Positions 33,934-42,236 of a stretch of 64,000 bases of DNA are shown here, in pieces. How positions within the stretch are numbered: position 1 is the first letter of the stretch; each line of letters begins with the position of its first letter. The stretch is from Terriglobales bacterium (GTDB lineage: Bacteria > Acidobacteriota > Terriglobia > Terriglobales > Acidobacteriaceae), in contig JAOAPE010000012.1 in NCBI GenBank assembly GCA_025462725.1, positions 421,942 to 485,941 on the forward strand, read 5' to 3'. A model generated the notes under the pieces. The model ran no database searches and was not told the origin of the DNA. It saw only the letters and a list, made by a program, of their open reading frames with translations. A program made the translations under genes and the position numbers.

Positions 33934-34281
33934 ATGACCGATGAACGGAGAAAATTCGAACGTATCAACCTGCCGCAAATGGAGCATGCATTCGTCAGTA
34001 CAGCGGATGGCCAACGGCTGGGCGATCTCACTGTCTTAGGTCGCGGCGGATTTCAGGTAAACACCAAGAAGCCGTTCAAGAGTGGCGAGGAACATGATCT
34101 TGTGATCGTAGATACGAGCGAGGGCATCAAGCGCAGCGTGCGGGCGATAGTGAGAATGAGCGTGTCCGGCGCGGTGGGCTTCGAGTTTCAGGACCTTGAT
34201 CCCGATGGAGCGGTCGAGGTTGGCGTGATCATCGGTAAGTATTATTCGGCAGCGAATAAATCGGCTTCGAACAAACCGTAG
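33934..34281 (+). CDS. PilZ domain protein
   Basis: A 115-aa single-domain protein. The c-di-GMP loop RRKFERI supplies the RxxxR motif (residues 5-9). The second element is VLGRGGFQV, a variant of D/NxSxxG in which the Ser is Gly or Arg, so ligand affinity may differ. Beta-barrel strands follow (DLVIVDT, SVRAIVRM, AVGFEFQDL). ATG 33934 with AAGGAG eight bases upstream is the start. Probably a c-di-GMP effector controlling motility or polysaccharide; target unknown. Confidence 0.87.
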   Translation: MTDERRKFERINLPQMEHAFVSTADGQRLGDLTVLGRGGFQVNTKKPFKSGEEHDLVIVDTSEGIKRSVRAIVRMSVSGAVGFEFQDLDPDGAVEVGVIIGKYYSAANKSASNKP

Positions 34282-34293
34282 AACGCAAATATC

Positions 34294-34322
34294 AAGCCCG
34301 CACTCGAAGTGAGTGCGGGCTT
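34294..34322. terminator. Bidirectional hairpin terminator
   Basis: Stem AAGCCCGCACTC (34294-34305) with GAGTGCGGGCTT (34311-34322), loop GAAGT, followed by TTTGTTTT. Serves PilZ (plus) and, less strongly, mqnD (minus). Confidence 0.9.
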
Positions 34323-34359
34323 TTTGTTTTGAGATCAGAGTGGGAATCAGTTAGTTCTG

Positions 34360-35223
34360 CTAGACGAATTCCACTTTGGCTTGGTGCGGGATGATGCCGG
34401 CGCGGAATCCCATGTCGAGCAGGCGGCGCACGGCTTCCTTGCCGTCGTCACCGTAGTCAACGGTGCGGTCGTTCACGTACATCCCAACGAATTGATTGGC
34501 GGTTGAACGGTCGAGGTCGCGAGCAAATTGCATCGCGTACTCGAGAGCTTCATCGCGGTTCGCGAGCGCGTACTCGATGCTTTCTTTCAATGCTTGTCCT
34601 ACGCTGCGCATGAGTTCGGGGCCGAGGTCGCGACGGATGGCGTTGCCACCAAGAGGCAAGGGAAGCCCGGTCATGTCGCGCCACCACTTGCCGCAATCGA
34701 GAATTTTCTGCAGGCCGGATTGCCCGTAAGAGAGCTGGCCTTCGTGGATGATGAGTCCCGCCTCGTACTTGCCTTCCAGAATTTGCGGAATGATCTGGTC
34801 GAAAGGAACGACTTCCGTTTCGATATGCGGTGCGAAAAGCTTGAGCGCCAGATAAGCAGTGGTCAGTTTTCCCGGAACGGCAATGACTTTCGTCTTCACT
34901 TCGTCGAGGGTGAGCGCGCGCGGAGAGACGATCATCGGACCATAGCCATCGCCAACGCTGCCGCCGCTAGATAGCAAAGCGTATTTTTCCTGAATATAAG
35001 GATACGCGTGGAAGGAGATGGCGCTGACGTCATAGGTGCCATTGCCGTCGAGAGCCATGCGGTTCAGGGTTTCGATGTCGCAAAGGGTGTGCGTGAAGCG
35101 GAGCCCGGGAGTACGAATCTTGTTGGTTGCAAGACCGTAAAACATGAATGCGTCGTCAGAGTCAGGACTGTGCGCGACGGTGATCTCGCGAAGCTGATTT
35201 GGAACAGATTGGGTAACAGACAA
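34360..35223 (-). CDS. mqnD: 1,4-dihydroxy-6-naphthoate synthase MqnD
   Basis: Splits cyclic dehypoxanthine futalosine to 1,4-dihydroxy-6-naphthoate in the futalosine route to menaquinone. Family segments: ITVAHSPDSDDAFMFYGLA, DIETLNRMALDG, YDVSAISFHAYPYI, LLSSGGSVGDGYGPMIV, GLIIHEGQLSYG and LPLGGNAI. TTG 35223 with AGGAAAG upstream gives 287 aa, the normal length, and removes an overlap with bioY that an earlier start would cause. mqnA and mqnC are 20 kb away in the same window. It follows bioY by 46 bp. Confidence 0.95.
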   Translation of the reverse strand: MSVTQSVPNQLREITVAHSPDSDDAFMFYGLATNKIRTPGLRFTHTLCDIETLNRMALDGNGTYDVSAISFHAYPYIQEKYALLSSGGSVGDGYGPMIVSPRALTLDEVKTKVIAVPGKLTTAYLALKLFAPHIETEVVPFDQIIPQILEGKYEAGLIIHEGQLSYGQSGLQKILDCGKWWRDMTGLPLPLGGNAIRRDLGPELMRSVGQALKESIEYALANRDEALEYAMQFARDLDRSTANQFVGMYVNDRTVDYGDDGKEAVRRLLDMGFRAGIIPHQAKVEFV

Positions 35224-35269
35224 AGAAATAACTTTCCTGAAACAAAATTTGAGAGTGCGTCGCGAGAAA

Positions 35270-35851
35270 TTATCGCGAGAGTTTGCGCTGTAATACCGCG
35301 CCCAAAGCGCATGCGGCGGCAATCTTCAGCATTTCACCAGGGATGAACGGAACAACCGTCATTGACAGTGCTTTCGTAAATCCGGTGCCGGTGAGGACCA
35401 TGAACCAGAGCAGTCCGCCGGTGAATAGAACGAACTCCGCGCACACAGCCGCGGAGAGAAATTTGGTCTTGGCAGAAACTTGCGAACGAGCTAGCATTCC
35501 GGCCACATATGCTGCGGCGGGATAGGCGAAGAGAAATCCGCCGGTTGTGCCGAGCATTTGCGCCACGCCGCCGAGTCCTGCGGGACTGAAGACGGGCAAT
35601 CCGGCTGCGCCTTCGATGAGGTAGAGCATCATGGCTGCAAGAGCGCGACGGCTGCCGAGGGTGAATCCGATGATGAGCAATCCGAACGTTTGAAGCGTGA
35701 TGGGCACGGGACTAAAAGCCAGCGGCACCGCAACGTGCGCGCAGACAGCCATAAGAATGCTGGCACCGACGACGAGCGCGGCGTCCTTGGCCAAGTCATG
35801 TGTGCGGACTTCTGAAAGACTTACGGGTGTTTCCAAGCTGCGTGTGGTCAT
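35270..35851 (-). CDS. bioY: Biotin transporter BioY
   Basis: S-component of an energy-coupling factor transporter for biotin, 193 aa with about six membrane helices. Landmarks are LAFSPVPITLQTFGLLIIGFTLGSRRA, LYLIEGAAGLPVF, GTTGGFLFAYPAAAYVAG and the C-terminal FIPGEMLKIAAACALG. No EcfA/EcfT genes lie nearby, so it may work alone or with a shared module. It starts 9 bp after the small membrane gene and precedes mqnD, forming a probable operon. Confidence 0.96.
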   Translation of the reverse strand: MTTRSLETPVSLSEVRTHDLAKDAALVVGASILMAVCAHVAVPLAFSPVPITLQTFGLLIIGFTLGSRRALAAMMLYLIEGAAGLPVFSPAGLGGVAQMLGTTGGFLFAYPAAAYVAGMLARSQVSAKTKFLSAAVCAEFVLFTGGLLWFMVLTGTGFTKALSMTVVPFIPGEMLKIAAACALGAVLQRKLSR

Positions 35852-35860
35852 AATTTCGGC

Positions 35861-36052
35861 CTACCGTTCGCTCTTGCGCATTTCTATTACGCGTCCGGCT
35901 TCGCGGTCGCGTGCTGCCTTGATCTGTTGAGTCTCTTCGGAAGAGAGTTTGGACTTCATCCTCTTCCTTATGCGGACAAACACAGCCGCCGATACACCCA
36001 ATACGGCAACGACTGAGAGTACCAAAACAACGTAAAGCGCAATCATCATCAT
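35861..36052 (-). CDS. Small single-pass membrane protein
   Basis: A 63-aa protein with one N-terminal membrane helix (IALYVVLVLSVVAVLGVSAAVFV) and a basic, charged tail (RIRKRMKSKLSSEETQQIKAARDREAGR). Three consecutive ATG codons (36052, 36049, 36046) make the exact start uncertain, and no clear ribosome site is seen. Its close spacing to bioY (9 bp) supports a real gene. No family recognised. Confidence 0.6.
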   Translation of the reverse strand: MMMIALYVVLVLSVVAVLGVSAAVFVRIRKRMKSKLSSEETQQIKAARDREAGRVIEMRKSER

Positions 36053-36118
36053 GATTCAGCTAGCCCGTGGGCGAATCCTTGGCTTGCGGGCGGTTTCACT
36101 AGGATACCAGATGCGATG

Positions 36119-37472
36119 TTACCGAACAGGTTGAGCGAGCCGCGAGTTTGCCATTGATTTCTCAACCGCTTCGGGTGTGCTCGGCAGTGCTCCGCTGAGG
36201 TTCACTAGTTCTCCTTTGCCATTGACCCACATCACGTCCTCAATGCGCGCCGAGTTTTTCCTCCGGAATGTAAATTCCCGGCTCGATCGTGAAGACAGCG
36301 CCGGGCTGAAGCGGAGCGCTGATATCTCCGACATCGTGCACATTGAGTCCGACAAAGTGTCCGAGGCCGTGAATGAAGTACTTGCCCAGCGGCTCGCCGT
36401 GTAGGTCCTTGCCGTGAGTATTGATGTACTCGTAGGCGACCTGATAGAGCGAGTTCTCTCCCGCACGCGACAGTGACGATGCTCCGGATTTGAAGGCTGC
36501 GATTGCGGCATCATGCGCGCCGAGAACGATGTTATAGATCTCGCGCTGTCGGGCGGTGAAGTGTCCGTTGGCCGGGAGGGTACGCGTGATGTCAGAGGCG
36601 TACATGGAGTATTCGCCAGCGACGTCGATCACCACCAAGTCGCCATCTTTTACGGTCTGGTCGTCTTCGGAATAGTGCAGCACAGTGCTGTAGAAGCCGG
36701 AGCCAACGATAGGCGCGTAGGCGGGGCGCTCGCATCCGCGCTTGCCGAATTCGTATTGCATGAGCGCAGAGATCTCTCGCTCAGTAATGCCGGGCTTCAT
36801 GGCGCGCATAGCGGCGAATTGCGCAGAGACTGAGGCGTCAGTCCCTTTGCGCATGAGTTCCATTTCGCCTGCATCCTTTTTCACGCGCAGGGAAGCAATC
36901 ACAGGATTCACATCGCCGAATCCGATGTAGTTAGGAAATGCGTTCGCGCGGGAGAGCCACTCGATGGGGCCGGCAGAGCCGGAGGATTTCGACTGATCAG
37001 TAAAAACCATGGCGCGGGGTTGCGGCAGGATGCGAACGACTTCATCGCGAATGTCGTCGAGTTTGGCTATGCGATCAAAGCCGGTGCGTCGCTGGGCATC
37101 GGGACTGTCGGGGCCGAGCTTCGGGCCAGTCCATTTCTCTTGCGAAATGTTGTGTCCGGGCAGAAAAAGAATTTCGGTATAAGGACGCGCCGGCGTGGTG
37201 CCGGTAGCGGCTTGCGCGGGCGCAATCAGCAGGCCCACTCCGGGCTCGCTGAGTCCGGTGAGGTAATAGAAGTTGTCTTCCTGCCGGAATCCGTAGAGCG
37301 CGTTGGGGCCCTCGGCCTCCATGGGCGCGAACAGGATGATGACGCCGCCGTTGGTTTTCTCTGAGAGCGCCTGGCGACGAGCATGGTAAGTCGCGTTGGG
37401 CTGGCGCTCGGTGGCGAATGCGAGCGCACTAGTTACAAGAATAAAGAAGAGAGCGTATTTCGTTTTAGACAA
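36119..37472 (-). CDS. Xaa-Pro aminopeptidase-like M24B protein, frameshifted near C-terminus
   Basis: Exported creatinase-fold peptidase with signal peptide (1-20), AMP_N domain and M24 domain. Metal ligands visible are D283 (VVIDVAGE), D294 (ASDITRT), H372 (HGLGHFVG) and E397 (TIEPGIY). The frame then ends after PEEKLGAH at 36240. The alternative frame downstream continues RIEDVMWVNGKGELVNLSGA to a stop at 36119, exactly the family ending with the fifth ligand Glu. Adding one CG to the GCGCGC at 36245-36250 gives LGARIED and repairs it. As read, the protein lacks its last metal ligand. Confidence 0.88.
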
Positions 37473-37486
37473 GAAGCACCTCGAAA

Positions 37487-39001
37487 CTACACGCCGACGG
37501 GAAACGGCTTGGAATGGTCGCCCGCGCGTTGCAATGAAAACTTTTCAAATCTGCCCTGCAGCAAGGACATTAGGCCGGTGTACCAGTATCCGAGAACAAA
37601 TAGCAGAAGAAAGGGTACGGTGATGTAATTCTGGTTGGTTATCGCATAAACAACCGCGAGGGCAAAGTATCCGCCAATTGCCAACTCAATCCAAGGAATG
37701 AGGCCCAAGCGGCGACGATACTTGCTGGCTTGAGCTCTGTCGGATTTTTTTTCCACGCGATATTTCGGCGTGCGCTTGAATGACGACTGGATACCCAGCA
37801 GCGCTTCCATGACTGCTTTCGTGTTGGTCACAGTAAGTCCGATTCCCAACGACATCAGGAACGGTAGATAGAGAAAAGTGCGATACCAATTCTTGGGGAA
37901 GAGTTCCTTTTGTGAAACCAGATAAAACGACGAAACCGAAAATGTGGAAGCCATGAAGAGCGGCAGGTCAATGACCAGCATCTGGAACCAGCCCTGATAA
38001 AAGCGGATCATCATGGCGGGCAGCAACAGAGTAGAAAGCACGATCATGAGCGGATAGCTGATGTTTGCCGTGAGGTGATACCAAGCTTCCATCTTCACGC
38101 GGCGGGGGACGTCACTGCGCAGCACCTTGGGCAAAATTTTCTTTGAGACTTGGATCAAGCCCTTTGCCCAGCGCGCTTGCTGCGTCTTGAAGGCGGTCAT
38201 TTCGATGGGCAGCTCAGCAGGACATTCCACATCCTGCAAATACTTAAACTTCCATCCCTTCAACTGCGAACGATAAGAAAGATCAGTGTCTTCAGTGAGC
38301 GTGTCATGCTGCCATCCGCCAGCTTCCTCGATCGCCTGTCTGCGCCACATGCCCGCGGTGCCATTGAAATTGAAAAACACATTCGAGCGCGAGCGTCCGC
38401 CGTGCTCGAGGACGAAGTGTCCGTCAAGCAGAATGGCTTCGACTTGCGTCAGAAATGAGTAGTCACGATTGAGGTGCGTCCAGCGGGTTTGCACCATGCC
38501 GATCTGCGGCTCGGTGAAATGGTGAACAACCTTCATCAGCCAGTCTTCGTAGGGGACGAAATCCGCGTCAAAGATGGCGATGAGCTCCCCCCTGCATTGC
38601 TTCATGCCTTCGTCGAGCGCGCCCGCTTTGAATCCATGGCGGTTGCAGCGATGGATGTATGTGATGGGATAGCCCAGCGCGGCGTAGCGGTCAACGACGG
38701 CGCTGGCGACGGCGACCGTCTCGTCAGTGGAATCGTCGAGCACCTGGATGTCGAGCTTGTCTTTTGGATATTGCATCTTGCAGATGGCATCAACGAGACG
38801 GTCAATCACGAACTGCTCGTTGAAGATGGGAAGCTGAACGGTGATACGCGGCAAATCTTGCTCAGCAAAAAATCCGGGCGGTGAAGCCGAGTGTGAGGCG
38901 TTCTTGCGGTTCTTGTAATAGAGGTAGACGAGAACATACCGGTGAACGCCGTATGAGGCCAGAAAGACCAACACAATGAAGTACGGGATCAACAACATCA
39001 T
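37487..39001 (-). CDS. Membrane GT2 glycosyltransferase, cellulose synthase-like
   Basis: Processive-type GT2 with an N-terminal membrane helix, a cytosolic GT-A domain and several C-terminal membrane helices. Motifs: PIFNE, LDDSTDET (first Asp), AIFDADF (DxD), TLTEDTDLSYR (TED catalytic Asp) and QQARWAKG (QxxRW). This is the CESA/CslA and glucomannan/beta-glycan synthase pattern. ATG 39001 lacks a ribosome site, and the frame reads as coding upstream (EQQRGFSQFVQRQFLDKTF) up to a stop at 39152-39154, so the real start is probably further out, perhaps CTG 39130 after AGGA. Confidence 0.9.
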   Translation of the reverse strand: MMLLIPYFIVLVFLASYGVHRYVLVYLYYKNRKNASHSASPPGFFAEQDLPRITVQLPIFNEQFVIDRLVDAICKMQYPKDKLDIQVLDDSTDETVAVASAVVDRYAALGYPITYIHRCNRHGFKAGALDEGMKQCRGELIAIFDADFVPYEDWLMKVVHHFTEPQIGMVQTRWTHLNRDYSFLTQVEAILLDGHFVLEHGGRSRSNVFFNFNGTAGMWRRQAIEEAGGWQHDTLTEDTDLSYRSQLKGWKFKYLQDVECPAELPIEMTAFKTQQARWAKGLIQVSKKILPKVLRSDVPRRVKMEAWYHLTANISYPLMIVLSTLLLPAMMIRFYQGWFQMLVIDLPLFMASTFSVSSFYLVSQKELFPKNWYRTFLYLPFLMSLGIGLTVTNTKAVMEALLGIQSSFKRTPKYRVEKKSDRAQASKYRRRLGLIPWIELAIGGYFALAVVYAITNQNYITVPFLLLFVLGYWYTGLMSLLQGRFEKFSLQRAGDHSKPFPVGV

Positions 39002-39207
39002 GTCGAATGTGTTGGGCGTATAGAGGCCCTTGAAAGTCTTGTCGAGGAATTGGCGCTGAACGAACTGCGAGAATCCGCGCTGCTGTTCGAAGGCGAATAC
39101 AAATGACGCGAATGTGAAGAGGAGTGTCAGGTTGGTAATCCTAAGCCGGGGTCATGTGGCCGACCTAGGATTGTAAATGAAGAGGGAAGTCAGGACGGAA
39201 AGCTTTC

Positions 39208-39723
39208 CTAGCCTCCTGACGCGGCTCTTATCAGACATGTGCAGGAGGCTGTTGCATACAGCCGGCCTTTTCCATCTTTGACCGTCGCTTCCGAAATGGC
39301 TGTGGTGCGTCCGCGATGGACAATCTTGCCTTCGCTCACTACCCGATCCGTGTCGACCGTCAGTGTGCGCGTGAAATTCACTTTGAACTCGAGCGTTGTA
39401 TAGCTCTCGCCGGGTAACAGCGTGGAATGGACTGCGACACCCATGGCGCTGTCGAGCAGCGTGGCAATGACTCCCCCGTGAACGCATCCGATCGGATTGT
39501 ATTGGTGCTCGCCGATTTCCATCTCGAAGACTGCACGGCCTTCGTCGACTTCTGTGAGTTTGAAACCGAGCACGACGGAGATCGGCGGTGCGGGATAGCC
39601 GCCGGCCATTAATTTTCTCAGCAGTTCGAGTCCGGAGATTTTTTCTTGCGCGGCAGCGACGGTCAGCATGGGATCGCCCCATTCTGAAATGCGGGTGCGG
39701 GCGGGCTGTGCAGGTGTGGCCAT
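39208..39723 (-). CDS. PaaI family hotdog thioesterase
   Basis: A 171-aa acyl-CoA thioesterase-like protein. The hotdog signature lies at about residues 78-98: NPIGCVHGGVIATLLDSAMGVAV, including the HGG turn and the catalytic Asp. The beta strands after it (TLEFKVNFTRTL, GKIVHRGRTTAISEATVKD) fit the PaaI/YbgC-like uncharacterised clade 4HBT. Cytoplasmic; substrate acyl group unknown. Divergent from the MFS exporter. Confidence 0.9.
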   Translation of the reverse strand: MATPAQPARTRISEWGDPMLTVAAAQEKISGLELLRKLMAGGYPAPPISVVLGFKLTEVDEGRAVFEMEIGEHQYNPIGCVHGGVIATLLDSAMGVAVHSTLLPGESYTTLEFKVNFTRTLTVDTDRVVSEGKIVHRGRTTAISEATVKDGKGRLYATASCTCLIRAASGG

Positions 39724-39837
39724 GCTGGAAGTCCTCGGTAGGCTTTGTGAATAGATGACTATGTCAGAGGAAAGACTCTTTACAATTTGCGAAACAGTCT
39801 GACACCTCCCCTCTCACGAAAGTAATCTTATCTCCGC

Positions 39838-41391
39838 ATGAAAGCACCTTGCGAAGAAGCCGCCATTTTGTCGCATCCGGCGGAGGCCCCGTGCAAGGCG
39901 AACACTGGCCGCTGGGTCTTGGCCGCGACGATACTCGGCTCGAGCATGGCCTTCATTGATACGACAGTCGTCAATGTTGCGCTTCCATCCATACAGACCG
40001 AACTCAAGGCCAGTGCCGTCGGCGTGCTCTGGGTGGTCGAATCTTACGGGCTGTTTCTTAGCGCACTGATACTCGTTGGCGGTTCGCTCGGCGATCTCTA
40101 CGGACGTCGCCGGATATTCGACATTGGTGTTTCGATCTTCGCGGTTGCTTCGGTTGCAAGCGGATTTGCCTTGGACGTTCGGCAATTGATCATTGCTCGC
40201 GCAATTCAAGGAATAGGCGCTGCAATGCTTGTTCCTTCGAGCCTGGCTTTGATAAGCGCGTCGTTTGCCGAAAACGAAAGAGGACGCGCGATTGGAACGT
40301 GGTCCGGACTTACTTCGATCACTATGGCGATTGGCCCGGTACTCGGCGGATGGCTCATTGAACACGCCTCGTGGCGATGGGCGTTCTTCATCAATGTGCC
40401 GATTGCCGCTGCGGTTCTGGTGATCACGTTGTGGCGCGTGCCAGAGAGTCGCGGGGCCAGTGCCACTCACAAGCTGGATTACGGGGGAGCGGCACTGGCA
40501 ACACTCGGACTCGGCGGACTGGTTTATGCGTTCATTATGTCCGCTGCAAAAGGATGGCGAGATCCGTTGATCGAGGCCGCGGTCATTATCGGAGTCTTAG
40601 GCATCGCCGCATTGCCGAGCGTGGAACGCAAGAGCAAAGAGCCGATGATCCCGCTTGGCCTCTTTCGTTCTCGGACGTTTGTAGCAGCAAACCTGGTCAC
40701 GTTCGCTTTGTACGCAGCGCTCGGAGTATTTTTTTTCGTGTTCCCGCTCGACCTCATCCAGATTCAGGGATACTCAGCGACCGCAGCCGGCGCGGCCACC
40801 CTTCCCATGATCCTGCTGGTCTTTATCATGTCACGATGGTCAGGGGGACTGGTCAGCCGAGTGGGGCCGCGCTTGCCATTGGTGGTCGGTCCTCTGCTGT
40901 GCGCTGCCGGATTCGCGTTATGCTCGCGTCCGTCAGTAGATGCGAATTATTGGACTGCATTCCTTCCTGCTGTCCTGACCCTGGGATTAGGACTGGCCGT
41001 TACCGTAGCTCCGTTGACTACGACAGTTATGAACTCCGTTCCGTCCGACCACGCTGGAGCGGCCTCCGGGATCAACAATGCTGTAGCCAGAGTCTCCGGC
41101 TTACTTGCCGTCGCGATACTCGGAGCTGTAATGGTCGCGGCCTTCGGACATAAGCTGCATCAGCAAATCCGCAAAGCAGCTGTTTCGCCAGATGTAGTCG
41201 CAAGCATCGAAGCGAACCACACCAGGCTGGCGGCGATTCCGATACCGGAGAACCTTGACCCCGACTCGAAAGCGTCGGTGAAGCGAGTGATCCAGGACTC
41301 ATTCATTTTTGGGTTCCGGATCGTGACTCTGACGTGTGCGGGGTTGGCGGTGTTGAGTGCGGGAATTGCGTGGATGTTTGTGAGAAGTTAA
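39838..41391 (+). CDS. DHA2 family MFS drug exporter
   Basis: A 517-aa, 14-helix proton antiporter of the EmrB/QacA group. Motif A is GSLGDLYGRRR, motif C GPVLGGWLIEHASWRWAFFINVPI, and the DHA2 start ATILGSSMAFIDTTVVNVALPSI places the key Asp in helix 1. It expels hydrophobic compounds at the inner membrane. No EmrA-type membrane fusion partner or adjacent regulator is visible. A run of hydrophobic residues fills the whole length without disruption. Confidence 0.93.
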   Translation: MKAPCEEAAILSHPAEAPCKANTGRWVLAATILGSSMAFIDTTVVNVALPSIQTELKASAVGVLWVVESYGLFLSALILVGGSLGDLYGRRRIFDIGVSIFAVASVASGFALDVRQLIIARAIQGIGAAMLVPSSLALISASFAENERGRAIGTWSGLTSITMAIGPVLGGWLIEHASWRWAFFINVPIAAAVLVITLWRVPESRGASATHKLDYGGAALATLGLGGLVYAFIMSAAKGWRDPLIEAAVIIGVLGIAALPSVERKSKEPMIPLGLFRSRTFVAANLVTFALYAALGVFFFVFPLDLIQIQGYSATAAGAATLPMILLVFIMSRWSGGLVSRVGPRLPLVVGPLLCAAGFALCSRPSVDANYWTAFLPAVLTLGLGLAVTVAPLTTTVMNSVPSDHAGAASGINNAVARVSGLLAVAILGAVMVAAFGHKLHQQIRKAAVSPDVVASIEANHTRLAAIPIPENLDPDSKASVKRVIQDSFIFGFRIVTLTCAGLAVLSAGIAWMFVRS

Positions 41392-41400
41392 TCCTACTAG

Positions 41401-41430
41401 TTGACTTAGTCCAGAGACTTAGTCTATTAT
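41401..41430 (+). promoter_or_regulatory. Promoter with two GACTTAGTC dyads before phd-vapC pair
   Basis: TTGACT (41401-41406), 18-bp spacer, TATTAT (41425-41430). GACTTAGTC, a 4-1-4 palindrome, occurs at 41403-41411 and 41416-41424, within and around the spacer. The predicted transcription start at about 41437 coincides with the ATG, so the mRNA may be leaderless. The dyads would block RNA polymerase when bound by the antitoxin complex. Confidence 0.7.
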
Positions 41431-41436
41431 CGCACG

Positions 41437-41688
41437 ATGAAAATTAACATCCACGATGCCAAGACCAATTTTTCTAAACTCCTACGCCGGGTAGCCTCAG
41501 GTGAAGAGATCACGATCGCCCAGTCGGGAGTTCCTGTAGCCCGCTTGGTGCCAGTAGATAAAGAGCAAAGCGCGCGCAAGCTGGGTCTTGGTTCCGGAAC
41601 GCTCAAGATTGCGGATGATTTCGACGCTCCGCTTCCCAGGAAGGTGCTGGATTCCTTTTACCGCAAATCGGCAAAAAAGCGCGTATGA
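41437..41688 (+). CDS. Phd/YefM-type antitoxin
   Basis: An 83-aa antitoxin. The N-terminus KINIHDAKTNFSKLLRRVASGEEITIAQSGVPVARLVPV is the classic Phd/YefM DNA-binding fold; the C-terminal half (DDFDAPLPRKVLDSF) would neutralise the toxin. No Shine-Dalgarno precedes ATG 41437 and the promoter's -10 ends six bases before it. The stop overlaps the next ATG (ATGA at 41685-41688). Confidence 0.95.
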   Translation: MKINIHDAKTNFSKLLRRVASGEEITIAQSGVPVARLVPVDKEQSARKLGLGSGTLKIADDFDAPLPRKVLDSFYRKSAKKRV

Positions 41689-42089
41689 GATACCTACTGG
41701 ACACCTCAATCTTCCTTTGGATGGTTGCGCAACCAGAGAACCTGAACGTAAGAGCGCGCAACGCGCTTGCGAAGTCTGAGAGTGAGTTGTATTTGTCGGC
41801 CGCTAGTTGCTGGGAGATTGTGATTAAAACCGCTCTCGGAAGGTTGCAATTGGAATCCCCACCCGCGCAGTACATCCCGAGGTGGCAAGCAGCGTATGGG
41901 ATACGTCCGTTGGGCATCTCGCAGATTCACGCGTTAGAGCTCGACCAACTTCCGGCCAAAACTGACCACAAGGACCCATTTGACCGGATGTTGGTAGCTC
42001 AGGCGCGCAGCGAGGATATGGTGTTGTTGACCTCGGATCGTGCGGTCATTAAATATCCGGTCGAAACGCTTTGGTGTGGGAAAGGATGA
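41685..42089 (+). CDS. vapC: PIN domain toxin (VapC-like)
   Basis: A 134-aa RNase toxin. Catalytic acids: Asp6 (YLLDTS), Glu in AASCWEIVIK near residue 44, Asp in DPFDRMLVAQA near 98, and Asp in TSDRAV near 115. The FDRMLVAQA motif marks the VapC clade usually paired with Phd-like antitoxins. Translationally coupled to the antitoxin by a 4-bp overlap. Appears intact. Confidence 0.95.
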   Translation: MRYLLDTSIFLWMVAQPENLNVRARNALAKSESELYLSAASCWEIVIKTALGRLQLESPPAQYIPRWQAAYGIRPLGISQIHALELDQLPAKTDHKDPFDRMLVAQARSEDMVLLTSDRAVIKYPVETLWCGKG

Positions 42090-42236
42090 AAAGGCTGGGT
42101 ATCCGATTGGGGCCTTCCGTTCCGCTGCCAGAAGCTGATATCCAGTGTTAAAATAAATAAGTAAGAGTAGTTGCTTCTGACCTGTTCTTTAGCCCCTATC
42201 TCGCACTATCCCAAAGACCAAGGCACCTGATCCACA

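Noticed and set aside
40371-41153. A 260-codon second frame inside the MFS exporter gene
   Set aside because: Same-strand off-frame shadow with Arg/Ser-rich translation; the MFS frame is complete.
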